From NCBI GenBank assembly GCA_018350325.1, contig JAEVLN010000001.1:1849501-1913500 (forward strand): a DNA stretch of 64,000 bases, read 5' to 3'. The stretch comes from Globodera rostochiensis. Taxonomy: Eukaryota > Nematoda > Chromadorea > Rhabditida > Heteroderidae. Numbering within the stretch: the first letter of the stretch is position 1; every line of letters starts with the position of its first letter. Made by a program: the position numbers and the translations under genes. Shown piece after piece: positions 53,001 through 64,000 of the stretch. Under the pieces are notes generated by a model. That model saw only the letters and a list, made by a program, of their open reading frames with translations, had not been told where the DNA came from and searched no databases.

Positions 53001-56000
53001 GTGCCTGCAGCACCGAGACCAGGTCCATGGGCGGTTGCTGCTGCACCGGCACCGGCACCGGTTGCAACGAGGACGAGGTGGACAAGCAGTCCACTGAAAA
53101 CACAAAAAACAGATGATCAACGTGTACCCGAAGGGGAAGCTGAACTGCTCACCACCAGATTCCCGGCTCGTCCGTCCGCTTCCGTTCAGCCCGTCGGCGC
53201 AATTTGTTGTTATCCTCTGCGGTTGCTGTGCCACCGCCGCCGCCACTGCCGGTGTGCTTCCGGCACGTGCCCGCTTCGCGCGAGGCGGACCGCTTCCGTC
53301 CGCCACTGGTGCCGTCCTCTGCTGCCGCCGCCCGTTCGGTGGCGCGGACGCTCGCATCGGTGACAGACGGCTGCTGCTGCTGCTGTTGGTGTTGTTCATG
53401 TTGCTGTTCAGTTCGTCACATCCATTTGTGACAGAGGCGGCATTTGCACCGCAGTCCGTCGATGATGCGTGTGCCGCTTCTGCTGCTGCTGCTGCATGGG
53501 AATGGTTCAGTTCAGCGGACGGTTTTGGTTGGCCGAACATCTCCAGAAGGCCTGGTGGACAACATGCATTAACCTCTTAATCCCCCATGACAAATTATGG
53601 CGACTTCAAAAAGTTGGCACAAAGAAAATGCCGAAAATGATTAATGCCCCCCTAAAGTCTAACCGAATCCGCCCGAAGCTGCTGCCATTTGAGCAGCCAT
53701 CTGCGCGGTGGCCATCAGTGTGGTGGCAGCGGCTGCTGCAGCGGCGGTGGCAGCCGCTTGAGCTGACGACGAATCGCCGCTGTGCTGCTGCTGCTGTTGG
53801 TGCTGCGCGGCGGCAAACATTTGTGCTATCATTTGTGCCGCCATCAGTTGCTGCTGTTGGTGCTGAAAACAAAGTGCCGTCAAAGATACCCCCCGAGGGG
53901 AAGGGGGGAGGGGAGGGGGAGGGAAGGAGAGAGCCTACCGTAATGGCACCATTATTGGTGCCCCAGCTGCCATTGGACGGCTTGAACAGCTCATCAAACG
54001 CGCTGGTGGTGCTGCTGCCTCGAGCATTGCCGTCGCTGACAACGGCATTGTTGCTTAACGACGACGGCACGCCCACGCCCATGCCGGACTCAGCAAGCGG
54101 CGGTTGAATGAGTGTTGCGGAAGTGCTTGATGCGTGATTGTGGCGGTGGTGGTGGTGATGATTATGGTGATGATTATTGTGGTGATGCGGTGGCCCTCCG
54201 GCGGCCGCGAGCTTGCCCATATTTTGCTAAATGTCAATTTTTTAAAATTGAAATTCCAATCAAATTCTAAAAATAATCCCCCCAAAAAAGAGGCACTTTT
54301 TCCAGTCGAGAAATGAGCTCGAGACTCTTCCAACAAAATTTCGGATTAATTTCCCAGCCGAGAAATGAGCTCGAGACTCTCGACTCTTTCAATAAAATTT
54401 CGGATTGGTTTCCCAGTCAAGAAATGAGCTCGAGACTCTCGAGACTTTTCCAACAAAATTTCGGATTGGTTTCCCAGTCAAGAAATGAGCTCGAGACTCT
54501 CGAGACTTTTCCAACAAAATTTCGGATTGGTTTCCTAGTCGAGAAATGAGCTCGAGACTCTCGACTCTTCCAACAAAATTTCGGATTGGTTCCTCGCCTC
54601 GCATGTGCGGCTGCCCGTCCCCCCCCCCCCCCTCCATTAACTTTGAATGTAAATTCGGGCAAATTTGCGGATTGCCCTATTGGGCCCCCCCCCTCCCCCC
54701 CCATGAATGAATGAATGAATGATTGGGTGGAGAGGCAATTTGGGGCAATTTGGCCCCCGGCGGCGCCGGAATTATTAAATCTGCTCTTCGCCCCCCCCCA
54801 CCCCGCCGCATTGCTGCTGTGCTGTGTTTACTGCTGAGTGAGGGCCATCGTCATCATCATCAACAGCACAAATGATTTCAGCAAGGGCGAGGAGGAGGGG
54901 AGGGGGCGGCCCCCGGGGCGTTTTGCGGTGGGTGGAATAGTAATTTTTGATAATTTGGGCTCCCCCCCCCCCCCCCTCGTCTGGCGGGAAAATTGGAATG
55001 GAAAATGAGGCGATGGGCAGGAAAAGGACGAAATTGGGACTGACTGCCTGACGGACGGACGAACAAATTGGACGCGGAGAGACGAGAGTGGGCGAGAGAC
55101 AACGCGCGGATCAGAGAAAATCAGGGGGAGGGTGGACAGAGATGAATGGGGGGGGGGGGGGGAGGGCACACAAAGTGCGTGCAGAGAGTACAAAAAGGTG
55201 TGCCAATGTTCCGCTGTTCGTTCAATTCAAAAACAATTTTTGATTATGGGGGGGGGCAAATTTGTTTTGTCGAGAGCATTTTGTACAAATTGGGCATTTT
55301 TGGCCCTGGGGGGGGGGAGGGGGGAGGCCGGCGAATGAATGAATGAATTAGTGAATAAATTGGATGGGCCTCCCCCTAAATGATTATTGGCGCGCGATCA
55401 TTTGTATAATTCGCCCTCATCAGCATCAATCGGGAGGGCAATTAGTGGCGCAATCACGATGGCACATTTGAATGCGCCCGGGGGGAGGGAATATTGTTTG
55501 GGGCAGCCCAATTAATGATTGATGCGATGTAATGATGATATAATGGGTGTTTTACTGTTTGAGGGGAGAGGGATGGATACTCAGAGGATGAATGAAGAGG
55601 ATTAAGGGAGGGCCAAAAGGTGATCAGAGGATGAAAGGAGGAGGACAGGGTCGATCAGAGGATAAATGAAGATGAGGGGAGACGGATGGATGATCAGAGG
55701 ATGAGGGGAGGTCCAAAAGATGATCAGAGGATGAGTGAGGAAAAGGAAGGAAGGGCCAAAAAACGATCAAAGGATGAGGGGAGGGCCAAGATGATCAGAA
55801 GATAATGAGGTGAAGGCCAAAGATGATCAAAGGATGAGGGGAGGGCCAAGATGATCAGAAGATAATGAGGTGAAGGCCAAAGATGATCAGAGGATGAGGG
55901 GAGGGCTAAAAGGTGATCAGAGGATAAAACAATAAGCATTGCCGGATGAGTGAATGCATGCTTATGCCATAACAAGTGCATTGAGAGAGTGCATTTTTTT

Positions 56001-59000
56001 GTGGCCCAATTTGGCTTTGCCTTTGATTGAAAGGGATGGGGACAATGATGTCACGCGGCTGCTGTTTTTGGGGCGGGGGGATGGCAAATTCAAAAAAAAG
56101 AAACGACGACGACGGCGAGGCGTTCTCATCTGATCTGCCAGCCGCTCCCCCCCCCTCTTCACTTCACCTCCTCCACTCCATTCTCTCCGGCAACGAATTC
56201 CCCCCCCCCCTTCCCCACTAATTTGCCTCGCCATTCGCCCACTTTGCCTCTCCCCTCCTCCCCCCCTAATTCATTGCCAAATTAATTAGAGCCAGTCGGC
56301 CTCCCCACATCCTGCCAGCCGATCTCCCCCAATCAATTCCATCTCTCATCGCAATTACGTGAATGTGAGCGCCGGGGGGGGAGGGGTATTTCCCTCACAC
56401 AAATTCATCGCGTTCCCCCCGTGTGCAAGGCCATCCCCCACCTCACCCAATACAGCCAGCGCCAGCCGCCTCCATCGACGGCTGGCAATTACCTCGACCC
56501 CCCCCCCCCCGGGGGGGGGGGGGGGGGGGGGGGGGGCACGATCAGCCCCATCGACAGAGTCAACCAACCAACCTCAACACAGCCACCACACTCACTTTTG
56601 CTCCTCATCAACACAATGTTTATGATGTGTGTGTGAGTGTATCCCCCGCGGCGATGGTTAGTTGAGCGGGTGGGTGAACAGAGGACGGCAACAACAAAAA
56701 AAGTGATCGGCATGTGGGAGGAAAGTTCGAGACCATTCAAGGCTTCAAAGTTTGGGGTTGTGCCCCCCCCCCCCCTCAGGGGCTAACACTCACTTCGTCC
56801 TCAAAACCCAACGATTATCCGAGGAACGAAAAGCAGTGACAAGAAGTGATCCGGACAAAAATTGACAACTTGGTTCAAAAACTCTTGAACAATCATCACC
56901 ATCCGTAAATGAGGGAAATGTCCGAATTAGAAAATTTTCAAATTCTCCCCTCAGGGGACATTATGCCCTAATTTGATTAGCAAACAGCAGTGGAACATAG
57001 AGACAAAACTGATCGGACACATGAGGAGGAAAGAGCGTGCAAAGAAAGCACAATGAAAAGTTTTTGCGCAATCTGTGCCCCTGCGGGGATCCATTTCATA
57101 ATAACAACAAAATGAGCGAATCAGCAGAAAGATTATGGAAATGAATGAGAACGGCTTTGGGGGCCGGCGGATGTGGTGGAATGATCGGACCGGCATAGCG
57201 CCGCGGGGGCGAAGAACACAAAATTTCATTCAAATTACAACAAAAATCCCCCCAAATCCAAATCCAACAAAATTCTTCGCTGGAGGCGCATACAAACACA
57301 ATGCAATGAAATGATGGACGAACGGACGGACGGACGGACGAATGGCGGACGGGACGGGCGGGACGGATGATGAAAGAAATTAATTTTTGAACAGATGGGA
57401 GGGGGGGGGCAATAAATCCCTCCGGCGCTTCTGCCCCAATCGCACTAATCAGCCCCCGCCCCCCCCCCCCCCCCCCCGCCTCCAAATCCGCGCGCCTCCG
57501 GGCGCAGCGACGGAAATGCGCGAGATTGCGCGGGAGGTCGGTGGGAGGAGCAAATAATGGGGGGGGGCGAAAATTAATGAATGAGTGAATGACGACAACC
57601 GCCGCCGCCCCCCGGGGGGAGGGAGCGGCCCAGAAAGCGCTCGAGGGGAGAGGGGGAGGAGGAGAAGAAGGTGAGGCCAAGTGCACAGACCCGCCGGCAT
57701 ATGGGGGGGACGGCATTATTGGCAAGATGGATTGGATTTGAGGGGATGAGACGGAAATGGCGGGAGGACGGGCGGTGCGCAATATGCCCCTCCAAAGAGA
57801 GAAAGAGAATGGATTTTCGAGAATCTCGAGCTAGCGAAAAAATGGCGATTAGAAATCCTCAACATTTTAAATAGGGTTAGAAAAGGTGGGGGGGGAGACA
57901 AGTGATCAGAGCGATCGCTTGAATTAGCAAATTAGTTAGAAAAGGTGAGGGGGGGAAGTGATCAGAGCGATCGCTTGAATTAGCAAATCAGTGGCTTAAT
58001 TCTTTCAACTCAAGAAACCCCCCTCCCAGCGCCCGATCTTTCCATCGCCAAACAGAGAGATGGGCGGGCGAGCTGGCGCGATAGCATTAATTAGCTAATT
58101 TGTACCCCCCCCCCAATTTTTTGTGCCCCTAAGGGGCCGCTCAATTCATCAATGCTGGGGCTGGCTGGCTCGCTCAATCAATTTGGGTCATTCGCCACGC
58201 TGAACACAAATTGCTGATTTGGTGGTGAGAGTGAGTGTGTGTTTGTGTGTGCGCATGTGATCAATTGGGGGAGTATAATGTGTTGGGACTAATGAGGATC
58301 ACGGTGCTGATCACGCTTAAAAAGTGATCAGATCGGATAACGCTCAAGGACTGACTCTATAGAACGTGATTTGAGCTAATCCAGGCCCATTCTAATGACA
58401 CATACCGACTCCGAGAGTGTGTGATCAGAAAACCCTCAAGGGCGCTAATAAGACCCACTCATACTGATCATTCTCAGAGAGTGAGTGATCAGAATTGGGT
58501 GATCAGAAAGCCCTCAAGGGCGCAGTTAGTTAATGAGACCCACTCATACTGATCATTCTCAGAGAGTGAATGATCAGAATTGGTGATCAGAAAGCCCTCA
58601 AGGCGCAGTTAGTTAATGAGACCCACTCATACTAATCATTCTCAGAGAGTGAATGATCAGAATTGGTGATCAGAAAACTCTCAAGGGCGCTAATGAGAGC
58701 CACTCATACTGATCATTCTCAGAGAGTGAGTGATCAGAATGGGGTGATCAGAAAACCCCTCTAAATAAAGAGCCAAATTTTTCACAAAAATGCGTAATAA
58801 GTCCACCATCCCGTGATCAATGAATGCTCCCCCACACTCTTCCCCCCCCCCACCCCCTCTTACCATTCTGAGAGCAATTTTCAATTCATTTTCATTCATT
58901 CATTCTCGTCATCGACCCCCTCCGCTAGCCCACCGTACCCTTTCAAACAAAAATTTTCACTATTCACTCTCGCCCCAGCCAGCTGTCAGCAATTAGCGGC

Positions 59001-62000
59001 TGGCAGGGGGTGACGAAAGGAATTGGCCAATGGCGGCTGTCCGTCCATCGGCCTTTGTGTTGGGGGGTGGGGGGTGTCCCCTGAGGGGCAAATTTGAGAG
59101 GGGGGAAAAAATGCCCGCGGGGGCAGAATATGGCCACCAATTTATTGCCAAGCTGACAATAAAAAGGCAGGGGAAGAGATGTGGGGGGGGGGGGAGGGAT
59201 TGGTTGGCCCAAGCAAGATCAAAGGGAAGTCGCCGCGAGTTGGCATTTGCATAATTCGGTGATCAAAGGATGAAGAAAGCCTTCCTCATTCTTCAAAAGT
59301 ATAACATGGCATAAACACTTGTTGATCAGAACGCAATTTTCATGGTTTGTATGCCCCCCCCCGGTGATCCAGAATTTACATGGTATGCCCCCCGGTGATC
59401 CAGAATTTTCAAGATATGCCCCCCGGTGATCCAGAATTTTCAGGATATGCCCTCCGGTGTCCAGAGACCCAGACCCCAGTGACACAGTTGCCTCGGGAAC
59501 AATTGCAAATTTTGATCAGAGCAACAATCCGGGCCCCAAAATGGTTTAAATTTTGTTGAAGATGCGTCTAACTGACTGTTTGGAGGACAGTTTCAAAAAT
59601 CGTAACAACAACAACAACAGCACAGCCCCCCGGGGCATACCCAATAAACACATTTTGACATTGGTAGACGACGGAGGGGAGAGACTGGCAATTAGTGTTT
59701 TATCGCCCTAGGGCGCTGCGGTGAAAATTTGGGGCCCACAATTTTTGAGGCTGTGGAAAATGGTGGAATGAAAATGAACGAAATTGCCCTCGGGGGGTGG
59801 CGGACGGTGCACAATTGGCAAGTTGTCGCCCCGGGGGAAACAGAAAAGACAGGTTGGCGGTCGGTCGGGCGGGCGGGCGGGCGGACGAGACGGCGCTGGC
59901 GGCCAAGGTATCAATTTTGGACAGAATTTAATGGGTGTAAATTGGATGGAAATTTTGAATTTAAGAATTTCAGACTAAAAGCCAACTTTGAGGTTGAAAA
60001 TTTTTGGGTTTTCGGGGGGAGAGGGGTTGGTCAGGGTTAAGAAAATAACGGTAAATTTCCGGTGCTAAAACACCGAGTCGACAAAGGTGAAGAGAGAGGT
60101 GATTGGGGGGCCCCGAGGCGCCGGGAAACGGTAATATAGAAGAGCAAATGGCAACATTAATAAAATGTTGCCCCCTCCCCCCGGGGGGAGGACGCAATGT
60201 TTGTGCACACATTTGGCGGTGGTGGTGGTGTGGATGAGCCCTTGGGGCGATGAATTTTGAATTTTGAATGAGAAAATTGCCCGGAGGGCGCGCCTATTTA
60301 CTCCCTGCTGAATTTCGCTCAATTTCTCTCACCTAACCTCTCCAAGCCCTTCTCAATTATTTATTTACCCCCTCCCCCCAATTCTCTCATCATTATTTGC
60401 CTTCCACAACACTCATCGCATTTCTGGGGCGTGCCCCCATCTCATCCCCCGGGGGGCTGGGGGGGGGGGACAATAAAAACACAATTTACTCCCCTCACCC
60501 CCCCCCCCCCTCAACCCCTCGGGGGCCGATGAATTTCGGCGGGGGCTCCGTTTCATATACATACACATACGCACATTCACTCAGCCCAAATTACTGTCGG
60601 CGGTTGTCCACCAAATTTTGGGGAGCGCCCGGGGGGGGGAGGGGAGGGGAATTGCACTCGAGCGCGCCAATTTGAGCGCAAATTTGGGCAGGTGAAGAGG
60701 TGCAAAATGGAAGTGTGTGCAGATGAGGGAATAGCCCCCGGGGGGGGGGGGAGGGGAAAGGGCGGATCACGAATCGTCGGCGGATGAATAATATTTGAAA
60801 TTGAGTTGAATCGGAACGGACGGCGGCGGCGGCGGTGACCGAGTGAGTGAGTGCATTTTGTTATTATTTAAACATATTATTATTATTATTATTAGGATTA
60901 ATATGCCCTCATTTGTGTTCGGGGACGGGGTTGAGAGAGACTCGGGGACGGGGGATGGCTGGACGAGGTGAGGAGGTCAATGACGGACTGAATGACCCTC
61001 CCCCCCTCCCTTCCCCTCGCGCACTCATTGGGGACAAATCCATTGGGACTGAATGGCCCGCACTCATTGGGGACAAATCCATTGGGACTGAATGGCCCGC
61101 ACTCATTGGGGACAAATCCATTAACCCAATTTTGTGTGGCCCCCTCCATTCATTCTCCTCTGTGTCTTTTCGGGAATGGATTATTGTTTGCGGAATTTTC
61201 GGTCGCGATATGTCAAGAAGGGTGGGTGTGGAAGTCGGGAGTGATTGGGGGAACTTAAAGTGTAAATGAATGAGCGCATTGTCCCCGTAGCTCAGTGGTA
61301 GAGCTGCTGAGCAGCGGATGGGTTCAAGTCCCATCGGGCGCGCACACAATAAAGTCATTTAAATAAAAGAATTTTTGTAAACATTGCCACGCAAAATGCT
61401 CGTAACCTTTTCTGGCACCTCTATTCCTACAAAGTAACTGATCATACAGTAACGCCCCCCAGGGCGAAAAGATTTATCAAAAATGAATTGTTTTTTGTCG
61501 GTGTCTTTTGGCAAACAAACAGAAAAGCCGGGCAATGCGCGCCGCTTGATAAAAAAGGATGGGAAAGCGCGGGCACTTTACTTTTTTCACAAAAAAAAAG
61601 GCATAAAATAAAAGGACACCGTAAAAGTAAAAGTGCCAATGCCAATGATACAGTAAGCCGCAAAAAAGAATATTATTTTCTTTTTGCAATTGACAAAAAA
61701 CTGAGCACAAATTTGAATAATGCGCCTGCGGCAACAAAATGAATGAATGTTTTAATTGCCGCCGGCAGAGATTGCCGCGCTGATCTGCCAGCGCCGCCGG
61801 CGGTGGCGGTGGCGGCGGAATTCCCCCCCCCCCCGGGGCATCATCAACCAGCCAGCCAGCCGGTGTGTACAGGCTGCTGGCAGGTTTTCACATACACAAC
61901 AAACAGTTCAGTCACCCCCCCCCCCCCCCGGCGTCGTCCACATATCCCTCCCGCCCAAATCCGCGCCGTCCATTCATCCATTGTGTCCCCACCCATCCCC

Positions 62001-63865
62001 CCGAAAAGCCATTCATCCCCCCGTCCCCTCCGGCGCTTCCATCACCATCATCAATCATCCCAATTGTCAGGGAATTATGATGGATTCTGGGGCTGAATTA
62101 TGATGGAGGGATGAATGGTGGTGATTAATTCTTCGGCATCCCGTCGGTCGATGAAAATCATCCCCAAATTTACAACAAAAACCCTCCGGGGGATAGATAC
62201 TATTTTTGTAAAAAAAAACCAAAACAATGCAAAAACCACACCACCCACCAACCTTTGACTTCCGCTCGGCCGCCACTTCGCCGATGCTTCGCTGTGCCGG
62301 GTGGGGCTCCGGTTGCTCAAAGATCGGCTTGCTGGGCTCCAGCTCGCCGTTCTGGACAAGGTCGGCCAGTCTGGACATCCGCTGGGCATGTGCCATGGAC
62401 CTGAGGAATTGTGCGATTTGTTTTTGGCATTTTCAACAATTGGCCAACAATTTGTGTTTTTACGTGATCAGCTAGCATAAACCACAATGAATGATACGGA
62501 TTTTTTTGCTCATTTTTATGGGCTTGACATTTGAACAGATTGATTGGTTCAGCAGTGAAAAGTCAATGATTTTTTGAGGATTTTCTGGCATTTCGTGGGC
62601 CTGGGCCAATCAATGCCCGTGATGTGACATTTGATCTGTGATGGTTGGTACTAGACGCCAAAAGTTAAAAATCATTGATTTTAAATCATTTGGTTTGGGT
62701 TTTTTGCTGACATTTCATATTTGAATAGATTGGAAGAATCAAGTGACTTTAAATAAAAAGCATTGATTTTTTGAAAACGGATTGCAAGAATAAGATTGGA
62801 CTTTAAAAATTAATGATTTTTTTTTGAAAGACCCCATCAAAAATCTGTCTGATTTTGGTGTCTCTCTTTCTCTGCACACCCCGGGCCGGCCGACCTCAAA
62901 TGGCCCGACCTCAAATGGCCCAAAATGACCCAAGCTCAAATGGCCCAACCTCAAATGGCTCAAATGGCCCACCCTCAAATGGCCCAACCTCAGATGGGTG
63001 TCCAATGTGCCCGGCTGTCCAAACGACTGGGCGCACACATTGCACGTGTACGGCAACTGTTTGGAGGAGGAGGATGACGATGAGGAGGGCCTCTTTTGGC
63101 CTTTGGAAGCGGCGGACGATGGGGTGGAAGAGGAGGAGGCGGACGAGCAAGGCGCTGAGGAAGCAGGGTTAAAAATCTAAAAAATTTCGATTTTTTTTGT
63201 TGCATTTTTCAAGATTTTTCTTTGCTTGGAGGGGGGGGGGCGCAAGGTGCCACCACCGTAGGCGGCTGCTGGCTGGCGGACATTACAGTACCCGGGGTTC
63301 GGAGGGGGGCGTAAGGTTACCCCTACCGTAGGTGGCTGCTGGCTGACTGGCATTACAGTACCCGGGATTCGGGAGGGGGGGGGGGGTACCACTACCGTAG
63401 TGGCTGGGGGGGGCGTACCACTACCGTAGGTGGCTTCTGGCTGGCGGACATTACAGTATCCGGGATTCGGGGGGGGGGGCGCAAACCGTAGGTGGCTGGC
63501 TGGCTGGCGGACATTACAGTACCCGGAATTGGTTTTCAAAAACGCTAAGCCTAGTACCCCGTCCCGTTTTGTGAGCAACGCGCCTTCTGCAAGTGCTGCT
63601 CCGTGTTGAAGTGTGCCATCAGCGCGTTGTCCGACTCAAATCGTTGGCCGTCCACGCAAATGTCGCAGAAATGCCCGCTGTCGTTTTGATGTGCCGTTGT
63701 CTGATGCCGCTCCAGGGCACGCTTTGACGAGTACAATGCCGTCGGTGATGGCACGGCTGTGCCGTCGTCAGCGCTGCTGTCCCATCCCGCATTTGCGGCA
63801 CATTGGAGCATTTCGCAGCGATGCCAGAGGCGAAATTTGGCCGGCGAATGGGCCAACGCGTGGGC
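47029..63865 (-). CDS. zfh-2: ZFHX-family multi-homeodomain zinc-finger protein (ZFH-2-like), 5' end beyond window
   Basis: Twenty-one minus-strand exons: 63865-63558, 63176-62989, 62400-62253, 54226-53939, 53862-53664, 53551-53153, 53093-52663, 52370-52287, 52172-51452, 51281-50866, 50715-50607, 50335-50034, 49893-49552, 49430-49120, 49072-48928, 48868-48680, 48615-48444, 48355-47942, 47706-47495, 47357-47202 and 47154-47029; about 1,880 codons. Three homeodomains: [20 protein letters not shown]...[33 protein letters not shown]...[15 protein letters not shown] and [19 protein letters not shown]...[15 protein letters not shown], each matching a ZFHX homeodomain. C2H2 fingers include [60 protein letters not shown] and a C-terminal [16 protein letters not shown] in exon 14 is a CtBP-type motif. 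Long Gln, Ala, His and Glu/Asp tracts occur. Phases close everywhere except exon 1/2. Such proteins specify neurons and other cell fates. Symbol by family resemblance. Confidence 0.92.
52385..52660. repeat. Intronic tandem GGTTGGATTACGGTAACCCAA units
   Basis: About four diverged units with GACACTACGCCGTACAGTAG in the ZFHX intron that splits homeodomain 1. The core TTACGGTAAC is a short palindrome-like motif. Confidence 0.8.
54305..54600. repeat. Minisatellite, about 60-bp unit, five copies
   Basis: GAAATGAGCTCGAGACTCTC followed by GAGACTTTTCCAACAAAATT and TCGGATTGGTTTCC. Each unit contains CTCGAGACTCTCGAGA, similar to the inside of the MITE at 13122-13222. Confidence 0.9.
55600..55930. repeat. 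Tandem GATCAGAGGATGAGGGGAGG units
   Basis: Ten or so diverged units of about 26-40 bp (GATCAGAGGATGAGGGGAGG then GCCAAAA). A larger unit of about 64 bp (GATCAGAAGATAATGAGGTG then AAGGCCAAAGATGATCAAAG) is repeated twice. Confidence 0.85.
58420..58760. repeat. Tandem repeat, 80-100-bp unit, four copies
   Basis: Each copy has GATCAGAAA(A/G)CCCTCAAGG then GACCCACTCATACTGATCATTC then TCAGAGAGTGA(G/A)TGATCAG. Each unit carries three GATCA sites. Confidence 0.9.
61020..61120. repeat. 39-bp unit, three copies
   Basis: GCACTCATTGGGGACAAATC followed by CATTGGGACTGAATGGCCC occurs twice in full and once in part. Confidence 0.9.
61281..61343 (+). pseudogene. tRNA-like sequence with shortened anticodon/variable region
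   Basis: It has a clean D-arm (TAGCTCAGTGGTAGAGC, which is also the A box) and T-arm (GATGGGTTCAAGTCCCATC, with the B box). The acceptor ends GTCCCCG and CGGGCGC pair with one C-C mismatch. Only about 12 bases (TGCTGAGCAGCG) separate the two arms where a normal tRNA has about 22, so the anticodon arm is incomplete. It is probably a tRNA pseudogene or the head of a tRNA-derived SINE. It lies on the opposite strand inside the ZFHX intron. Confidence 0.6.
62890..62996. repeat. 15-bp minisatellite at a ZFHX splice donor
   Basis: On the minus strand the exon end CATCTGAG|GTTGGG is followed by about six units of CCATTTGAGGTTGGG. Each unit repeats the donor sequence GAG|GTTGGG or a variant. Confidence 0.85.
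63230..63540. repeat. Intronic tandem repeat, 60-70-bp unit
   Basis: About five units of CCGTAGGTGGCTGCTGGCTG, then GCGGACATTACAGTACCCGG, then a G run. It fills most of the intron between the first two visible ZFHX exons. Confidence 0.9.
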
Positions 63866-64000
63866 CTAAAAATAAAAATCAATTAATTGACGGGCTCATT
63901 AGCAATTGGCATTGGGTGTTGGGCGGGAATCGAGACTTTAAGAAACTTAATGCCAGCAATCGCTAATGGGCTATAGGAAGTTAATTAGTTAATGGGACCA
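63866..64000. other. ZFHX intron running off the window
   Basis: Sequence upstream of the acceptor at 63866-63867. Too short to judge. Confidence 0.5.

Larger units (their letters stand above)
54227..62252. other. 8.0-kb ZFHX intron, repeat-rich
   Basis: The flanking exons join in phase 0 without any exon in between. It holds, in order: a 60-bp minisatellite (54305-54600), C/G runs, GATCAG-rich units (55600-55930), a 27-G run after CCCC (56500-56535), 80-100-bp tandem repeats (58420-58760), small direct repeats (59350-59460), a 39-bp triple repeat (61020-61120) and a tRNA-like sequence (61281-61343). Open frames here are all composition by-products. Missed exons cannot be excluded. Confidence 0.7.

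Noticed and set aside
56359..57782. Pro/Gly-rich open frames inside the ZFHX intron
   Set aside because: Homopolymer-driven and overlapping on both strands; flanking ZFHX exons join in phase without them.
61281..61343. Functional tRNA
   Set aside because: The gap between D and T arms is too short for a normal anticodon arm, so I list it as a pseudogene or SINE-like.

Overview
This looks like nuclear DNA of a nematode, most likely a plant-parasitic cyst nematode (Globodera/Heterodera group). Genes are broken by many short introns with TTTCAG or TTTAAG acceptors, and several start just downstream of an acceptor-like sequence that could take a spliced leader. The proteins are nematode types: HOP-1-sized presenilin, endophilin-B, CELF/ETR-1, a CKY-1/NPAS4-like bHLH-PAS factor and ZFHX. 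One gene belongs to an F-box-like family that I associate with Globodera. Intergenic and intronic DNA is full of minisatellites, long G or C runs and TGATCAG palindromes. The species call is inference.

Layout. 0.2-11.3 kb is gene dense: an OCIA-like membrane protein, an hsp20 gene with frame lesions, a second OCIA-like gene (minus), a class I phosphatidylinositol transfer protein (minus), endophilin-B, presenilin and the F-box-like gene. 11.3-14 kb is repeat-rich; it holds a foldback made of TTAGGC telomere-type repeats and a small MITE. 14-18.6 kb (minus) is a 13-exon CELF/ETR-1 gene. 19.7-21.2 kb repeats the 2.4-4.1 kb segment with another OCIA-like gene. A 0.75 kb minisatellite follows, then COX5B (23.4-24.4 kb) and a TLC-domain gene (25.1-27.3 kb, minus). 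A long-TIR transposon lies at 27.5-28.4 kb. A bHLH-PAS gene runs from 29.8 to 33.6 kb. 33.6-38.5 kb is gene-poor. A C2H2 zinc-finger gene occupies 38.5-45.7 kb. A giant ZFHX homeobox/zinc-finger gene runs on the minus strand from 47.0 kb to at least 63.9 kb, with an 8 kb intron.

Four long regulators (CELF, bHLH-PAS, C2H2, ZFHX) fill much of the right three quarters. All have polyglutamine or other homopolymer tracts and large repeat-filled introns. The small housekeeping genes have short introns. I summed exon lengths for most models; phases close in PITP, endophilin-B, presenilin, COX5B, TLC, CELF, both OCIA-like copies and nearly all of ZFHX. Three genes (hsp20, F-box-like, bHLH-PAS) show apparent small frameshifts or unresolved frames, which may be uncorrected assembly errors rather than real lesions.

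Most notable: a 127-bp piece of the neighbouring PITP exon 4 sits inside the last exon of one OCIA-like copy, flanked by a 9-bp direct repeat, and gives that protein a new tail. Other points are the TTAGGC foldback, a minisatellite built from a ZFHX splice-donor boundary, and two short palindromes spread across the non-coding DNA.
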